From the NCBI GenBank assembly GCA_016713325.1, contig JADJPJ010000028.1:1-64000 (forward strand): a stretch of DNA of 64,000 nt, written 5' to 3'. This stretch comes from Candidatus Flexifilum affinis. GTDB taxonomy: Bacteria > Chloroflexota > Anaerolineae > Aggregatilineales > Phototrophicaceae. This document shows positions 51,613 to 60,467 of this stretch, piece by piece. Numbering within the stretch: position 1 is the stretch's first letter; the number at the start of each line of letters is the position of its first letter. Made by a program: the position numbers and the translations under genes. The notes under the pieces were generated by a model, which saw only the letters and a list, made by a program, of their open reading frames with translations, had not been told where the DNA came from and did not search any database.

Positions 51613-52245
51613 ATGTGGCATCGAAGCAAGAAATTCAGTCTGGTTCTCTTCGCCCTGCTGATGCTGATCCCCTTCGGGGCGATCACGCTGGCACAGGATG
51701 TCGTGACCATCGAGTGGTGGACGGTCAACTCCGAGGAGTATTCCGAAGAGGCACAGCGTGCGCTCGCCGATCAGTTCAATTCCGAGCATCCCAACATCCA
51801 GGTCAACATCACCGTGCTGCCGGAAAGCGGCTTCACCGAGCGCATGACGGCCACCCTCGGTGCCGGCTCGGGCGCGCCCGACGTCGCCTTCTTCTGGGAC
51901 AACAACTGGTTCCCGCAGGCGCTCGACCTGACCGCCTACATCGAAGCCGACCCGGACATTGACCCCGAAATGTACTTCGAGGGATTCTGGAACACGCGCG
52001 CGGTCTGGCAGGACAAGATCGTCGGTCTGCCCCTAGGCGTAGGCGCCAACTTCGTGATGTACAACAAGGACGTCTTCGACGAGATGGGCGTCGCCTATCC
52101 CAGCGCCGACTGGACGACTGAGGATTTCATCGCGACAGCCACCGCCCTGACTGATCCAGACAAGCGCCGCTGGGGCGGCGACCGCCCGCGTGGCCCGTTC
52201 CGCGCGATCTGGCGCAACTACGGCGCCTTCCCCCTACAGCGATGA
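51613..52245 (+). CDS. Sugar ABC transporter substrate-binding protein, N-terminal piece (frameshifted gene)
   Basis: It begins with a Sec signal peptide (MWHRSKKFSLVLFALLMLIPFGAITLAQ) and a family 1 solute-binding N-domain (VVTIEWWTVNSEEYSEEAQRAL...). An AGGAG site precedes the ATG. Sequence is collinear with the family until GAFP; then a C5 homopolymer at 52228-52232 carries one base too many and the frame ends falsely at 52245. With the next piece it forms one protein of about 430 residues, the binding protein of the transporter encoded at 52985-54788. Confidence 0.85.
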   Translation: MWHRSKKFSLVLFALLMLIPFGAITLAQDVVTIEWWTVNSEEYSEEAQRALADQFNSEHPNIQVNITVLPESGFTERMTATLGAGSGAPDVAFFWDNNWFPQALDLTAYIEADPDIDPEMYFEGFWNTRAVWQDKIVGLPLGVGANFVMYNKDVFDEMGVAYPSADWTTEDFIATATALTDPDKRRWGGDRPRGPFRAIWRNYGAFPLQR

Positions 52246-52906
52246 CAGCACCACCGTCGAAGGCTATCTGAACAGCGATGCCTCGGTCGCCTCGTATACC
52301 TGGCTGTGGGATCTGGTCGCCAGCAATTCGACCCCGACCCCGGCCGACATCGAAATCCTCGGCACCGAGGGCACGGGTCCGATCGATCTGTTCCTGGCCG
52401 GGCGCCTGGCCATGGCGACGCTGAACCAGGGGCACATGCTGACCGCGACCAATGCCGGCGTGAATTTCGGCATCGTGCCAGAACCCCAGGTTCCCGGCAA
52501 TGAGCGCTACGCCAACGCCTTCTCGCTGACAGCGTCGGTTTGGGCCGGCACCGAGCACCCCGACGAAGCCTACGAATGGCTGAGCTACTGGGTCGGACCG
52601 GAAGGCCAGCAGTTCCTGATGGAGAACGGCCAGCTCTTCCCATCGATCCCGGCCGTTCTGGAAACCCACCCGGATGCCGACAAGGATTATGTCCAGGCGT
52701 TCTTCGACGTGCTGGAACTGACGCAGGTCGCGGAATGGGTCAATGCCCATCCGTGCAACGGCACCGTCCTGCGGTCGGCGGTGGATGCCTGGGATCTGAT
52801 CAACCTCGGCGAGATCGGCCGTGATGAGGTGAAATCGACACTCGACAGCCTGGTCGAGCCGTCGCAGGCCGCCCTGGACGAGTGCGTGGGACGTCTCGGC
52901 GCGTAA
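52190..52906 (+). CDS. Sugar ABC transporter substrate-binding protein, C-terminal piece (frameshifted gene)
   Basis: This is the continuation of the 51613 gene in the next frame; genuine protein starts at about 52233 (YSDDSTTVEGYLNSD), and the ATG at 52190 is probably not used. It carries the C-terminal binding-protein lobe, with PIDLFLAGRLAMATLNQG, FGIVPEPQVPG and EHPDEAYEWLSYWVGPEGQQF. It is followed by the permease genes. Confidence 0.82.
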   Translation: MARSARSGATTAPSPYSDDSTTVEGYLNSDASVASYTWLWDLVASNSTPTPADIEILGTEGTGPIDLFLAGRLAMATLNQGHMLTATNAGVNFGIVPEPQVPGNERYANAFSLTASVWAGTEHPDEAYEWLSYWVGPEGQQFLMENGQLFPSIPAVLETHPDADKDYVQAFFDVLELTQVAEWVNAHPCNGTVLRSAVDAWDLINLGEIGRDEVKSTLDSLVEPSQAALDECVGRLGA

Positions 52907-52984
52907 TGGAGCAAACTGTTGGGAGGATGGCTTCGGCTGTCCTCCCAACATCAGCAATCTCGACCAAGTGAACCGGAGCCTTTC

Positions 52985-53890
52985 ATGCTGGCAGCATGGC
53001 GCAGAATGAATCCAATGGCGCGGCGCGAAGCCCTGGAGGGTTATCTCGCGCTCAGCCCCTGGCTGTTCGGGTTCATCGTCTTCACGGCGATTCCCATCGG
53101 CGTGTCGATCTTCCTGAGCTTCACGCAGTGGACCATCATCGAACAACCGACCTGGATCGGTGCGGACAACTACGTGCGCATGTTCACCCGCGACCCGCTC
53201 TTCTGGCAGGCGCTGAAGGTGACCGGTCTGTTTGTGCTGATCTCGCTGCCGCTCAAGCTGGTCTTCGGCCTGGCGCTGGCGCTGCTGCTGAACAACCGCC
53301 TGCCGGGCATGAACTTCTTCCGCACCGTGTTTTACATCCCCGCCGTCATCTCCGGCGTGGCCGTCTCGCTGATGTGGATGTGGCTGCTCCAGCCCGACAC
53401 CGGCGTCGTCAACACGCTGCTGGATTATGTGGGGGTGAAAGGACCCAACTGGTTCTGGGATAAAGACTGGGCGCTGCCCTCCGTCGCCCTGATGAGCGTG
53501 TGGAAGGTGGGCGGCAGCGCGGTGATCTACCTGGCCGGGCTGCAAAACATTCCGCCCCATCTGTACGAGGCCGCTGAGATCGACGGTGCCGGAACATGGC
53601 AGCGCTTCTGGCGCATCACCATCCCCCTGCTCACCCCGACCATCTTCTTCCAGTTGATCATCGAAATGATCGATTCCTTCAAGATCTTCACCGAAGCCTT
53701 CGTGATCACGCAGGGCGGCCCGCTCAAATCGACTTATTTCTACATGCTCTACTTTTACGAAGAAGCGTTCCGCAACTTCAACATGGGCTATGCCTCGGCG
53801 CTCGCCCTCTTCCTCACGCTGATCATCCTGGCGACGACGCTCTTCATCAATTACACGTCTAAGCGGTGGGTTTACTATGAGTCTGAATAG
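52985..53890 (+). CDS. Sugar ABC transporter permease, MalF-type
   Basis: The ATG at 52985 (MLAAWRRMNPMARREALEGYL) has a GGAGC site and gives 301 residues; an upstream in-frame start adds 22 unlikely residues. Six hydrophobic segments are visible, with the EAA loop HLYEAAEIDGAGTWQRFWRI. It overlaps the MalG-type gene by 14 nt. It belongs to the LacI-controlled operon; the ATPase is not encoded here. Confidence 0.93.
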   Translation: MLAAWRRMNPMARREALEGYLALSPWLFGFIVFTAIPIGVSIFLSFTQWTIIEQPTWIGADNYVRMFTRDPLFWQALKVTGLFVLISLPLKLVFGLALALLLNNRLPGMNFFRTVFYIPAVISGVAVSLMWMWLLQPDTGVVNTLLDYVGVKGPNWFWDKDWALPSVALMSVWKVGGSAVIYLAGLQNIPPHLYEAAEIDGAGTWQRFWRITIPLLTPTIFFQLIIEMIDSFKIFTEAFVITQGGPLKSTYFYMLYFYEEAFRNFNMGYASALALFLTLIILATTLFINYTSKRWVYYESE

Positions 53891-54788
53891 CAGCGCGGCA
53901 CGACCGAACGACTCGTTTGTCGACATCGATCGACAGCTCCGGCGATCCAACCTGACGACGGCGCTGCGCCGGCTGGCGGGGAACGGGTTCCTGTACTTCA
54001 TCATGGTCGTCCTGGCCCTGATCTTCATGATCCCCCTGCTGTGGATGTTCACGACGTCGCTCAAAACCCGGCAAGAGATCTTCGTCTGGCCGCCGACCTG
54101 GCTGCCGGAAGTTCCGCAGTGGGGCAACTACGCCGACGCCTTCGCCAAGTATCCGCTCGCGCGTTTCATGCTCAATAGCGCAATCCTGGTCATGATCAAT
54201 TCGCTGGGCGAGGTGCTGTCCGTCCCGCTGATCGCCTTCGCCTTCGCCCGCCTGCGCTTTCCGGGCAAAAAGGTCCTGTTCATCCTGATGCTCAGCACGA
54301 TGATGATCCCCGGCCAGATCAAGCTGATTCCGCTGTTCTCGATGTTCTCCCGGCTGGGGCTGGTCGGCACCTACTGGCCGCTGGTGCTGCCTGCGTTCTT
54401 CGGCAATCCGTTCTTCATCTTCCTGATGGTGCAGTACATGCGGACGATACCGCGCGACCTGGACGAGGCGGCGCGCATCGACGGCGCCAGCACGTGGACG
54501 ATCCTCTATCGGATCATCCTGCCGCTGTCGCTGCCGGCAGTGACGGTGATGCTGGTGTTCACCTTCCTGTGGACCTGGAACGACTTCATCTCCCCGCTGA
54601 TCTACCTGAGCGACTTCAACAGCTACCCGATTTCCGTTGGGCTGGCCTTCTTCCAGGGGCGCTACAGCGTGGAATGGAACATGTTCATGGCGGCCACGCT
54701 GATCTCGATCGTCCCCGTGCTGGTGCTGTACTTCTTCGCGCAGCGCCACCTGATCGGCGGCATCTCGACTCTGGGACTGAAGGGCTGA
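53877..54788 (+). CDS. Sugar ABC transporter permease, MalG-type
   Basis: A 303-residue permease with the first membrane segment FLYFIMVVLALIFMIPLLWM, TTSLKTRQEIF, and the EAA loop DLDEAARIDGASTWTILYRI, ending GGISTLGLKG. It overlaps the preceding permease gene by 14 nt and is followed after 2 nt by the second ADP-ribosylglycohydrolase gene, showing that transporter and enzymes form one transcription unit. Confidence 0.93.
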   Translation: MSLNSSAARPNDSFVDIDRQLRRSNLTTALRRLAGNGFLYFIMVVLALIFMIPLLWMFTTSLKTRQEIFVWPPTWLPEVPQWGNYADAFAKYPLARFMLNSAILVMINSLGEVLSVPLIAFAFARLRFPGKKVLFILMLSTMMIPGQIKLIPLFSMFSRLGLVGTYWPLVLPAFFGNPFFIFLMVQYMRTIPRDLDEAARIDGASTWTILYRIILPLSLPAVTVMLVFTFLWTWNDFISPLIYLSDFNSYPISVGLAFFQGRYSVEWNMFMAATLISIVPVLVLYFFAQRHLIGGISTLGLKG

Positions 54789-54790
54789 CG

Positions 54791-55783
54791 ATGCAGACGC
54801 TGGACGACTTCAGGCGCCGCGCGCGGGGCAGTCTGCTCGGCGCGGCGATCGGCGATGCGATGGGCGCCCCCTGCGAGGGCATAACCCGGGCGGCCATCCG
54901 CGAACGTTACGGCATGATCACGGGCTTCCTGAGCGACGACGCCGTCGGCACTGACGACACCGACTTCACGCTCTTCAATGCCTGGCTTCTTCTGGAGCAT
55001 GGGCCGGACATCACCCCGGAAATCGTGGCCGCCGAATGGCGCGACAAACTGCTCAGCGGCCGTTACTACTATCGTCCCGGCGGCTTCAGCGATGTGATCT
55101 CCACGCGCAATCTGCTGGCCGGGCTGAACCCGCCGGACTCCGGCGCCTTCAACCACCAGAGCTGGAGTGACGGCGTGGCCATGGCGATCAGCAGCGCAGG
55201 CATCCTCAGCGCGGGCCGGCCTCAGCAGGCGGCGGCGATTGCTCAGCGGCTGGGCAGCGTCTCCAACGCCCGCGACGGCATTACTACGGCGCAGGCGGTG
55301 GCGGCGGCGATCAGCATGGCGATGGTCGGCGCTTCGCCGGCGGAGATGATGGCGGCGGCACAGGCGGCTGTGCCCGCGGACTCGTGGACCGGGCGCTCCC
55401 TGGCCCGTGCGGCGCACATTCACGCTGGCGATCTGGAAAGCGCGCTCGATCAGATCGACGCGGAGCTGGTCGTCCACTGGTGGCCGTGGGCCGATCTGGC
55501 CACGGAGGCTGTGCCGGTGGCGCTGGCCGTCTTCATGGCCGGCGGCGGCGACTTCGCCCGTTCCGTCCCGGCCGGGATTCGCATGGGCCGCGACGCCGAC
55601 ACCATTGGCGCCATCGTCGGCAGTCTGGCCGGGGCGTACGGCGGCGAGGATGCCATTCCGCCGGCCTGGCGCGAGCGGGTGGCCGCCTCGACCGGGAAGT
55701 GCATCGGCTTCATCGCCGGGCGGCGTATCGCCGACATGGCCGACGCCCTGGCCGAACGCGCATGGGAAGCCCTTCATGAATGA
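54791..55783 (+). CDS. ADP-ribosylglycohydrolase-family protein (second of four)
   Basis: The ATG at 54791 (MQTLDDFRRRARGSLLGAAIGDAMGAP) follows the permease stop by 2 nt with an AAGGG site. The 330-residue protein retains both metal motifs, GTDDTDFTLF and GRDADTIGAIVGSLAGA, so it should be catalytically competent. It differs widely from the first family member outside these motifs, pointing to distinct substrates. It overlaps the next family member by 8 nt. Confidence 0.9.
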   Translation: MQTLDDFRRRARGSLLGAAIGDAMGAPCEGITRAAIRERYGMITGFLSDDAVGTDDTDFTLFNAWLLLEHGPDITPEIVAAEWRDKLLSGRYYYRPGGFSDVISTRNLLAGLNPPDSGAFNHQSWSDGVAMAISSAGILSAGRPQQAAAIAQRLGSVSNARDGITTAQAVAAAISMAMVGASPAEMMAAAQAAVPADSWTGRSLARAAHIHAGDLESALDQIDAELVVHWWPWADLATEAVPVALAVFMAGGGDFARSVPAGIRMGRDADTIGAIVGSLAGAYGGEDAIPPAWRERVAASTGKCIGFIAGRRIADMADALAERAWEALHE

Positions 55784-56837
55784 CGTCATGGATCAACGCG
55801 ATCGATTCCTCGGAGCGATGTTCGGGCTGGCCTACGGCGACGCGCTGAGCTTTCCGGCGCTCTTTCACCGCTTCCAGCACCCGGATATCCCCCGCAAGCG
55901 CCACCAGTTCCTGTGGCGGCAGAACGCCGAACTGGACGAGCGCGGCATCTCGCGACTGATGCTGCCCTTCACCCACCGAATCGCCAAAGAGACGCTGGAG
56001 ATCGGCCCGACCGACGACACGGAGTGGGCGGTCTTCACGCTGCTGGCGCTGCTGGAGAACGACGGCCCCCCTTCAAAGGAAAGCTTTCTGGCCGCCTGGA
56101 AGACTCACATTCTTCCGGCGAAGGACCAGATACACACCAGCTTTTCCGAACGGGCGGCTATCGAAAACATGGAGCGCGGGCTGCTGCCGCCGGCGACGGG
56201 CAATGACAACCCGCTCCATTACGAAGACTGCGCTGTGGCGCGCGCCGTGCCCATCGGCCTGTTCTGCGTCGGGGATGCCGACCGCGCTGCGCAGCTTGCC
56301 GAGTGGGATGCGCAGATCACGCAGGCCGAGGATGGGATATACGCGGCGCGGGCCATGGCAGTGGCGATCGCTCTGCTGGCCGGCGGCTCTCGTCTGGACG
56401 CAGCCCTGAGCCGCGCCCGCCGCGAATTCCCGGCCGACTCGTGGATCGCCCACGTCGACCAGATCGCGCTGGGCTGCCTGTCGGAGATCGAGCAACCGGC
56501 CGACCTGACGATCCTGCTGACGGCACGGGTCATCAACAGCGTATACTCCTATGGCAATGTCGCGCCGGAGACGCTGCCGGCTGCCTTCGCCATCGCCCAA
56601 GCCTGCGGCGGCGACCTGCATGAAGCCGTGGCGCTGGCCAACAGCATCGCCAAATCGGCCGACTCGCTGCCGGCCATGGTCGGGGCGCTGTGCGGCGCAC
56701 ACCAGGGCATTGGCGTCCTCAGCCGAATGTGGCGCGAGTCGCTGGCGACCCTGCGCGGCCTGAGCGTTCCATTCCTGGCCGGCGCGAACCTCGAAGCCCT
56801 CACCGACCGCCTTATGGAGAAAGCCGGACAGGTATGA
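55776..56837 (+). CDS. ADP-ribosylglycohydrolase-family protein (third of four), altered C-terminal metal motif
   Basis: The start at ATG 55776 (MNDVMDQRDRFLGAMFGLAYGDAL) is coupled to the preceding gene by an 8-nt overlap and gives 353 residues. The first metal motif is intact (GPTDDTEWAVFTL), but the C-terminal GRDADT motif reads AKSADSLPAMVGALCGA, losing the first Asp. It may bind metal differently, have altered activity or act as a non-catalytic partner. It overlaps the fourth member by 4 nt (ATGA). Confidence 0.87.
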   Translation: MNDVMDQRDRFLGAMFGLAYGDALSFPALFHRFQHPDIPRKRHQFLWRQNAELDERGISRLMLPFTHRIAKETLEIGPTDDTEWAVFTLLALLENDGPPSKESFLAAWKTHILPAKDQIHTSFSERAAIENMERGLLPPATGNDNPLHYEDCAVARAVPIGLFCVGDADRAAQLAEWDAQITQAEDGIYAARAMAVAIALLAGGSRLDAALSRARREFPADSWIAHVDQIALGCLSEIEQPADLTILLTARVINSVYSYGNVAPETLPAAFAIAQACGGDLHEAVALANSIAKSADSLPAMVGALCGAHQGIGVLSRMWRESLATLRGLSVPFLAGANLEALTDRLMEKAGQV

Positions 56838-58552
56838 CCCTTCCCCACGACTATGCCGATCGCGTCTATGCGGGCTGGCTGGGCAAGTGCATCGGCGTCC
56901 GCTTCGGGGCGCCGCTGGAAAACTGGACGTACGAAGAGATTCGCGACAACCTGGGCGAGTTGACGGGTTATGTCGCCGAAGACCACGGCAAGATCTTCAA
57001 GCCCGACGACGACACGTCCGTGCCGATGATCCTGCTGGACGCGCTGGAGAACTACGGCGCACGGCCCGATATCACGGCAGCCGACTTCGGCGAAGCGCTG
57101 CTCAATGCCGTCGGCTGCGAGCACGGATCGTTCTGGTGGGGCGGTTATGGCATCTCGTCGGAACACACCGCCTACCTCAACCTGCTCCACGGCATCCCTG
57201 CGCCTCGTTCCGGCAGCATCGCCCAGAACGGCAGGGCGCTGTCCGAGCAGATCGGCGGGCAGATCTTCAGCGACGTCTGGGGTCTGCTGCTGCCGAACAA
57301 CCCCCGCGCCGCCGCCGATCTGTCGGAGCGCGCCTCCAGCGTCTCGCACGATGGCATGGGGCTGCACGGCGCGCGCTTCATCGCCGCGGCGGTGAGTGCG
57401 GCCTTCAGCGAGCGTGACCCCCACCGGCTGATCGAGACCGCACTGGAGCAGGTGCCGTCGGGCAGCGACTACGACCTCGTCATGCGCACCCTGCTGGCCT
57501 TCCACGCCGCGCACCCCGACGACTGGCATCAGGCGTTTGCCTTCCTGAAGGCCGAGTTCGGCTACCAGCATTACGAGGGCATGGTGCCGATCATCCCCAA
57601 TGCCGGGGTGGTGGCGCTGGGCTTGCTCTACGGCGAGGGGGACTTCTCGCGGGCGATCCAGATCGCCAACATGGCCGGCTGGGATACCGACTGCAACGTC
57701 GGCAACGTCGGCGCGATCATGGGCGTCGCCGTCGGCGTGGAAGGCATCGAGGCGCGCTGGCGCGAGCCGATGAACGACCTGCTGATCGCCGCCAGCGTGA
57801 CCGGGACGCGCAACCTGCTAACGATCCCCGGATGCGCCGTCCGCATGGTACGCCTGGGGCAGCGGTTGGATGGACAGTCGGTCGTTCCACCCGCGCCCCG
57901 CTATCACTTCACCTACCCCGGCTCGACGGCCAACTTCCAGGCCTGGGGCGACAAGGGGCGGCCGATCCACCTGCTGCAAACGCACGTCGATGGCGCGCCG
58001 GTCCTGCGCACGGCCATCCGCAAGCTGAACAAGAAGGGCGAGATCCGCATCTTCACCCGGACGTACTACCGCCCCCGCGAGCTGAGTTCCAACTACTACG
58101 GCGCGTCGTTCACGCCGCTGCTGTACCCCGGCCAGACCGTCCGCGCGCGGGTGCAGATCCCGGCCGATGCGCCGAGCACCCTCCGCGTCGCGCTGTACGT
58201 CTATGACGAGCATCACAAGGAATACCATCAGGCGACCGGCAAGGCGCTGACGCCCGGCCAATGGCACGACCTGGTCTACCCTATCCCGCCGATGCCGACG
58301 CCCTGCTATCACAGGTGGGCGTGGTGCTGCGCAACACCGGCGAAGTCTGGGAGACCGGCTCGTTCCATCTGGCGCATCTGGACTGGCAAGGCACGGCGGA
58401 GTTCACCAGTACCTTCGCCTACGCCACTCCGGAGACCGGCGCGATTAGCGAGTGGACGTACTGGCGCGGCTTCTGGCGCATGGAAGACGGCGCGTATCAC
58501 GGCAGCGGTCCGCTGGAAAACGAGAGCTATACCGGCGACATCAACTGGATAG
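56834..58552 (+). CDS. ADP-ribosylglycohydrolase-family protein (fourth of four), main piece of a frameshifted gene
   Basis: It starts at ATG 56834 within the stop of the third member. Residues 1-345 form an ADP-ribosylglycohydrolase of the DTDCN subtype: GWLGKCIGVRFGAPLE, KPDDDTSVPMILLDAL and GWDTDCNVGNVGAIMG. A beta-rich region follows (from about residue 350; YHFTYPGSTANFQAWGDKG...). At about 58280-58295 a one-base loss moves the frame; the residues after YPIPP (about position 485) in this frame are spurious and the genuine continuation is the next piece. The intact protein would be about 696 residues. Confidence 0.87.
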   Translation: MTLPHDYADRVYAGWLGKCIGVRFGAPLENWTYEEIRDNLGELTGYVAEDHGKIFKPDDDTSVPMILLDALENYGARPDITAADFGEALLNAVGCEHGSFWWGGYGISSEHTAYLNLLHGIPAPRSGSIAQNGRALSEQIGGQIFSDVWGLLLPNNPRAAADLSERASSVSHDGMGLHGARFIAAAVSAAFSERDPHRLIETALEQVPSGSDYDLVMRTLLAFHAAHPDDWHQAFAFLKAEFGYQHYEGMVPIIPNAGVVALGLLYGEGDFSRAIQIANMAGWDTDCNVGNVGAIMGVAVGVEGIEARWREPMNDLLIAASVTGTRNLLTIPGCAVRMVRLGQRLDGQSVVPPAPRYHFTYPGSTANFQAWGDKGRPIHLLQTHVDGAPVLRTAIRKLNKKGEIRIFTRTYYRPRELSSNYYGASFTPLLYPGQTVRARVQIPADAPSTLRVALYVYDEHHKEYHQATGKALTPGQWHDLVYPIPPMPTPCYHRWAWCCATPAKSGRPARSIWRIWTGKARRSSPVPSPTPLRRPARLASGRTGAASGAWKTARITAAVRWKTRAIPATSTG

Positions 58553-58923
58553 ACTACACGGTTTCGGCCGAACTGACCCCCCTGCTCGGCGACCATCACC
58601 TGATCCTGGCGCGGGTCCAGGGGGCGATGCGCAGCTATGCCTTCGGCCTGTCGCCGGACAACACCGTCACCCTATACAAGAAGGCGCGCGAGTACCGGCC
58701 GGTCTATTCGGCGGCGTTCGCGTGGCGGCTGGGCGAGCGCTACCGGCTGAGCATCGAGGCACGGGCTAACCGGCTGATCGCGACCATCGAAGGGGGCGGC
58801 CAGCAGCAGGAGATCGCGTGGCAGGATGATGAGGCGTCCTATCTGAACGGTCAAATCGGGCTGGCCTGCTGGCACGGCAGCCACACCGCCTTTCACGGCA
58901 TCGAAGTTGGAAAGGAGCGCTGA
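58261..58923 (+). CDS. C-terminal piece of the fourth ADP-ribosylglycohydrolase gene: LamG/DUF1080-like domain
   Basis: In the shifted frame the protein continues ADADALLSQVGVVLRNTGEVW and then forms a concanavalin-like/3-keto-disaccharide-hydrolase-like beta sandwich (WTYWRGFWRMEDGAYHGSG ... YRLSIEARANRLIATIEGGG ... GLACWHGSHTAFHGIEV). Such domains bind or process carbohydrate. The ATG at 58261 is not expected to be a true start. The gene ends 5 nt before the succinyl-CoA-synthetase-like gene. Confidence 0.8.
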   Translation: MARPGLPYPADADALLSQVGVVLRNTGEVWETGSFHLAHLDWQGTAEFTSTFAYATPETGAISEWTYWRGFWRMEDGAYHGSGPLENESYTGDINWIDYTVSAELTPLLGDHHLILARVQGAMRSYAFGLSPDNTVTLYKKAREYRPVYSAAFAWRLGERYRLSIEARANRLIATIEGGGQQQEIAWQDDEASYLNGQIGLACWHGSHTAFHGIEVGKER

Positions 58924-58928
58924 CTTCG

Positions 58929-60467
58929 GTGGTCAAGCTGCATGAGGTTCAGGCCAAGGGACTTTTGGCGGCGGAGGGCATCGCAACCCCGCGCGGCATC
59001 GCCGCCAGCACCCCCGCCGAAGCGCACGCCTTCGCCGCCGCCCTGGGTTCCCCGGTGGTGGTCAAAGGACAGGTCTTCACCACCAGCCGCGCCGGCCAGG
59101 GACTGATCCGCTTCGCCGCCACGCCGACGGAAGCGCGCGAGGCGGCCGCCGCCCTGCTCGGTCAGCACTTCGGCAAATTCACCGTCGAACAGGTGCTGGT
59201 CGAGGAGCAGGTCGAGATCGCCCACGAATACTACCTGGGGCTGATCATCGACAGCAAGCGCAAGGCCCCCGTCCTGCTGTTCAGCCGGGCCGGCGGCAGC
59301 GGCATCGAAGGGCGGGCGGAGAGCGCGGTGCGCCACGAGATCGACGTGCTGCATGGGCTGAGCGAAGACGAGGCACTGGAGGTGTGCCGGCAAGCGGGCA
59401 TCGAGCCGGACGAGCAGGCGGCGATCGCGGGCGCCATGGTCCGGTTCTACGCCGCCGCCCGCGGCTATGATGCCCGTTCCGCCGAGATCAACCCGCTGGT
59501 GGTCACGAAAGCCGGCGAGGTGGTGGCGCTCGACGCCCGCTTCAGCATCGACGATTACTCGGTCTTCCGTCACCCGGACCTGGGCATCGAGATCGCCCGC
59601 GAATTTGACCACCCGCCGACGGCGCTGGAGAAGATCGCCTGGCAGGTGGAAAAAGACGACTACCGCGGCACCTTCTACTTCATCCAGATGCTGGAGGGGT
59701 TTGCCAAAGGCACCGGAGTGATCGGCTTCCATGGCGCGGGCGGGGGCGGCAGCATGATGAACATGGACGCCCTGCTCAAACAGGGATTCCAGGTCGCCAA
59801 CTTTGTCGATACCAGCGGCAACCCGCCGGCCAGCAAGGTTTACCGGGCGGCCCGCATCATCCTCAGCCAGCCGAACATCGACGGCTATTTCGCCGGCGGC
59901 AGCGGCGTCGCCAGCCAGGAACAGTTCCACTCGGCGCGCGGGCTGGTCAAGGCCTTCATGGACGCGCCGCTAAACGTGCCGGCCGTGATTCGCATCGGCG
60001 GCAACAGCGAGGAACAGGCCATCGCCATTCTGCACCGCGCCAATGGCGCCTTTCCCACCCCGGTCGAGGCCTATGGCCGCGACGACACCCCCGACACCTG
60101 CGCTGAGCGGCTGCGCGCCCTGATCGGCCGCTCTCAGCCTGCCGCCGCGCCTCCACAGCGCATCATTCCGCCGGCGCGGGAACCGTACACCTTCGAGACG
60201 GTGACGGGCGGCACGATCACCTACGATCACGCCCTGTGCCGCGACTGCGAGAGCAAGGCATGCGTGCAGACCTGCGTGCCACAGATCCTCTCAGTCGTCG
60301 ATGGTGTGCCGGTCCTGAACATCAGCCGCGAGGACGCCCGGAAGGGCGGCTGCATCGAATGCCTGGCCTGCGAGGTCGAATGCCATTTCCTGGGCAATCA
60401 GGGCGGCTTCATCCGCCTGCCGATCCCCGGCCTGGAGAGCGAGGACGATCATGGCCATTCTGATTGA
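58929..60467 (+). CDS. Succinyl-CoA synthetase beta-like ATP-grasp protein fused to a 2[4Fe-4S] ferredoxin domain
   Basis: The GTG at 58929 opens a 512-residue protein. Residues 1-390 match the beta subunit of succinyl-CoA synthetase or ATP-citrate lyase: KLHEVQAKGLLAAEGI, VVVKGQ, EINPLVV and the GFHGAGGGGSMMNMDAL loop. Residues about 430-500 are a ferredoxin domain with CRDCESKACVQTC and CIECLACEVEC, enough for two [4Fe-4S] clusters. This fusion is unusual for the family. It overlaps the partner alpha-like gene by 17 nt. Expected activity is ATP-dependent activation of a carboxylic acid to a CoA thioester, possibly coupled to redox sensing. Confidence 0.85.
   Translation: MVKLHEVQAKGLLAAEGIATPRGIAASTPAEAHAFAAALGSPVVVKGQVFTTSRAGQGLIRFAATPTEAREAAAALLGQHFGKFTVEQVLVEEQVEIAHEYYLGLIIDSKRKAPVLLFSRAGGSGIEGRAESAVRHEIDVLHGLSEDEALEVCRQAGIEPDEQAAIAGAMVRFYAAARGYDARSAEINPLVVTKAGEVVALDARFSIDDYSVFRHPDLGIEIAREFDHPPTALEKIAWQVEKDDYRGTFYFIQMLEGFAKGTGVIGFHGAGGGGSMMNMDALLKQGFQVANFVDTSGNPPASKVYRAARIILSQPNIDGYFAGGSGVASQEQFHSARGLVKAFMDAPLNVPAVIRIGGNSEEQAIAILHRANGAFPTPVEAYGRDDTPDTCAERLRALIGRSQPAAAPPQRIIPPAREPYTFETVTGGTITYDHALCRDCESKACVQTCVPQILSVVDGVPVLNISREDARKGGCIECLACEVECHFLGNQGGFIRLPIPGLESEDDHGHSD

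Noticed and set aside
52127..54127. 666-codon open frame on the minus strand
   Set aside because: It spans the binding protein and a permease in antisense and is highly charged and repetitive in composition.
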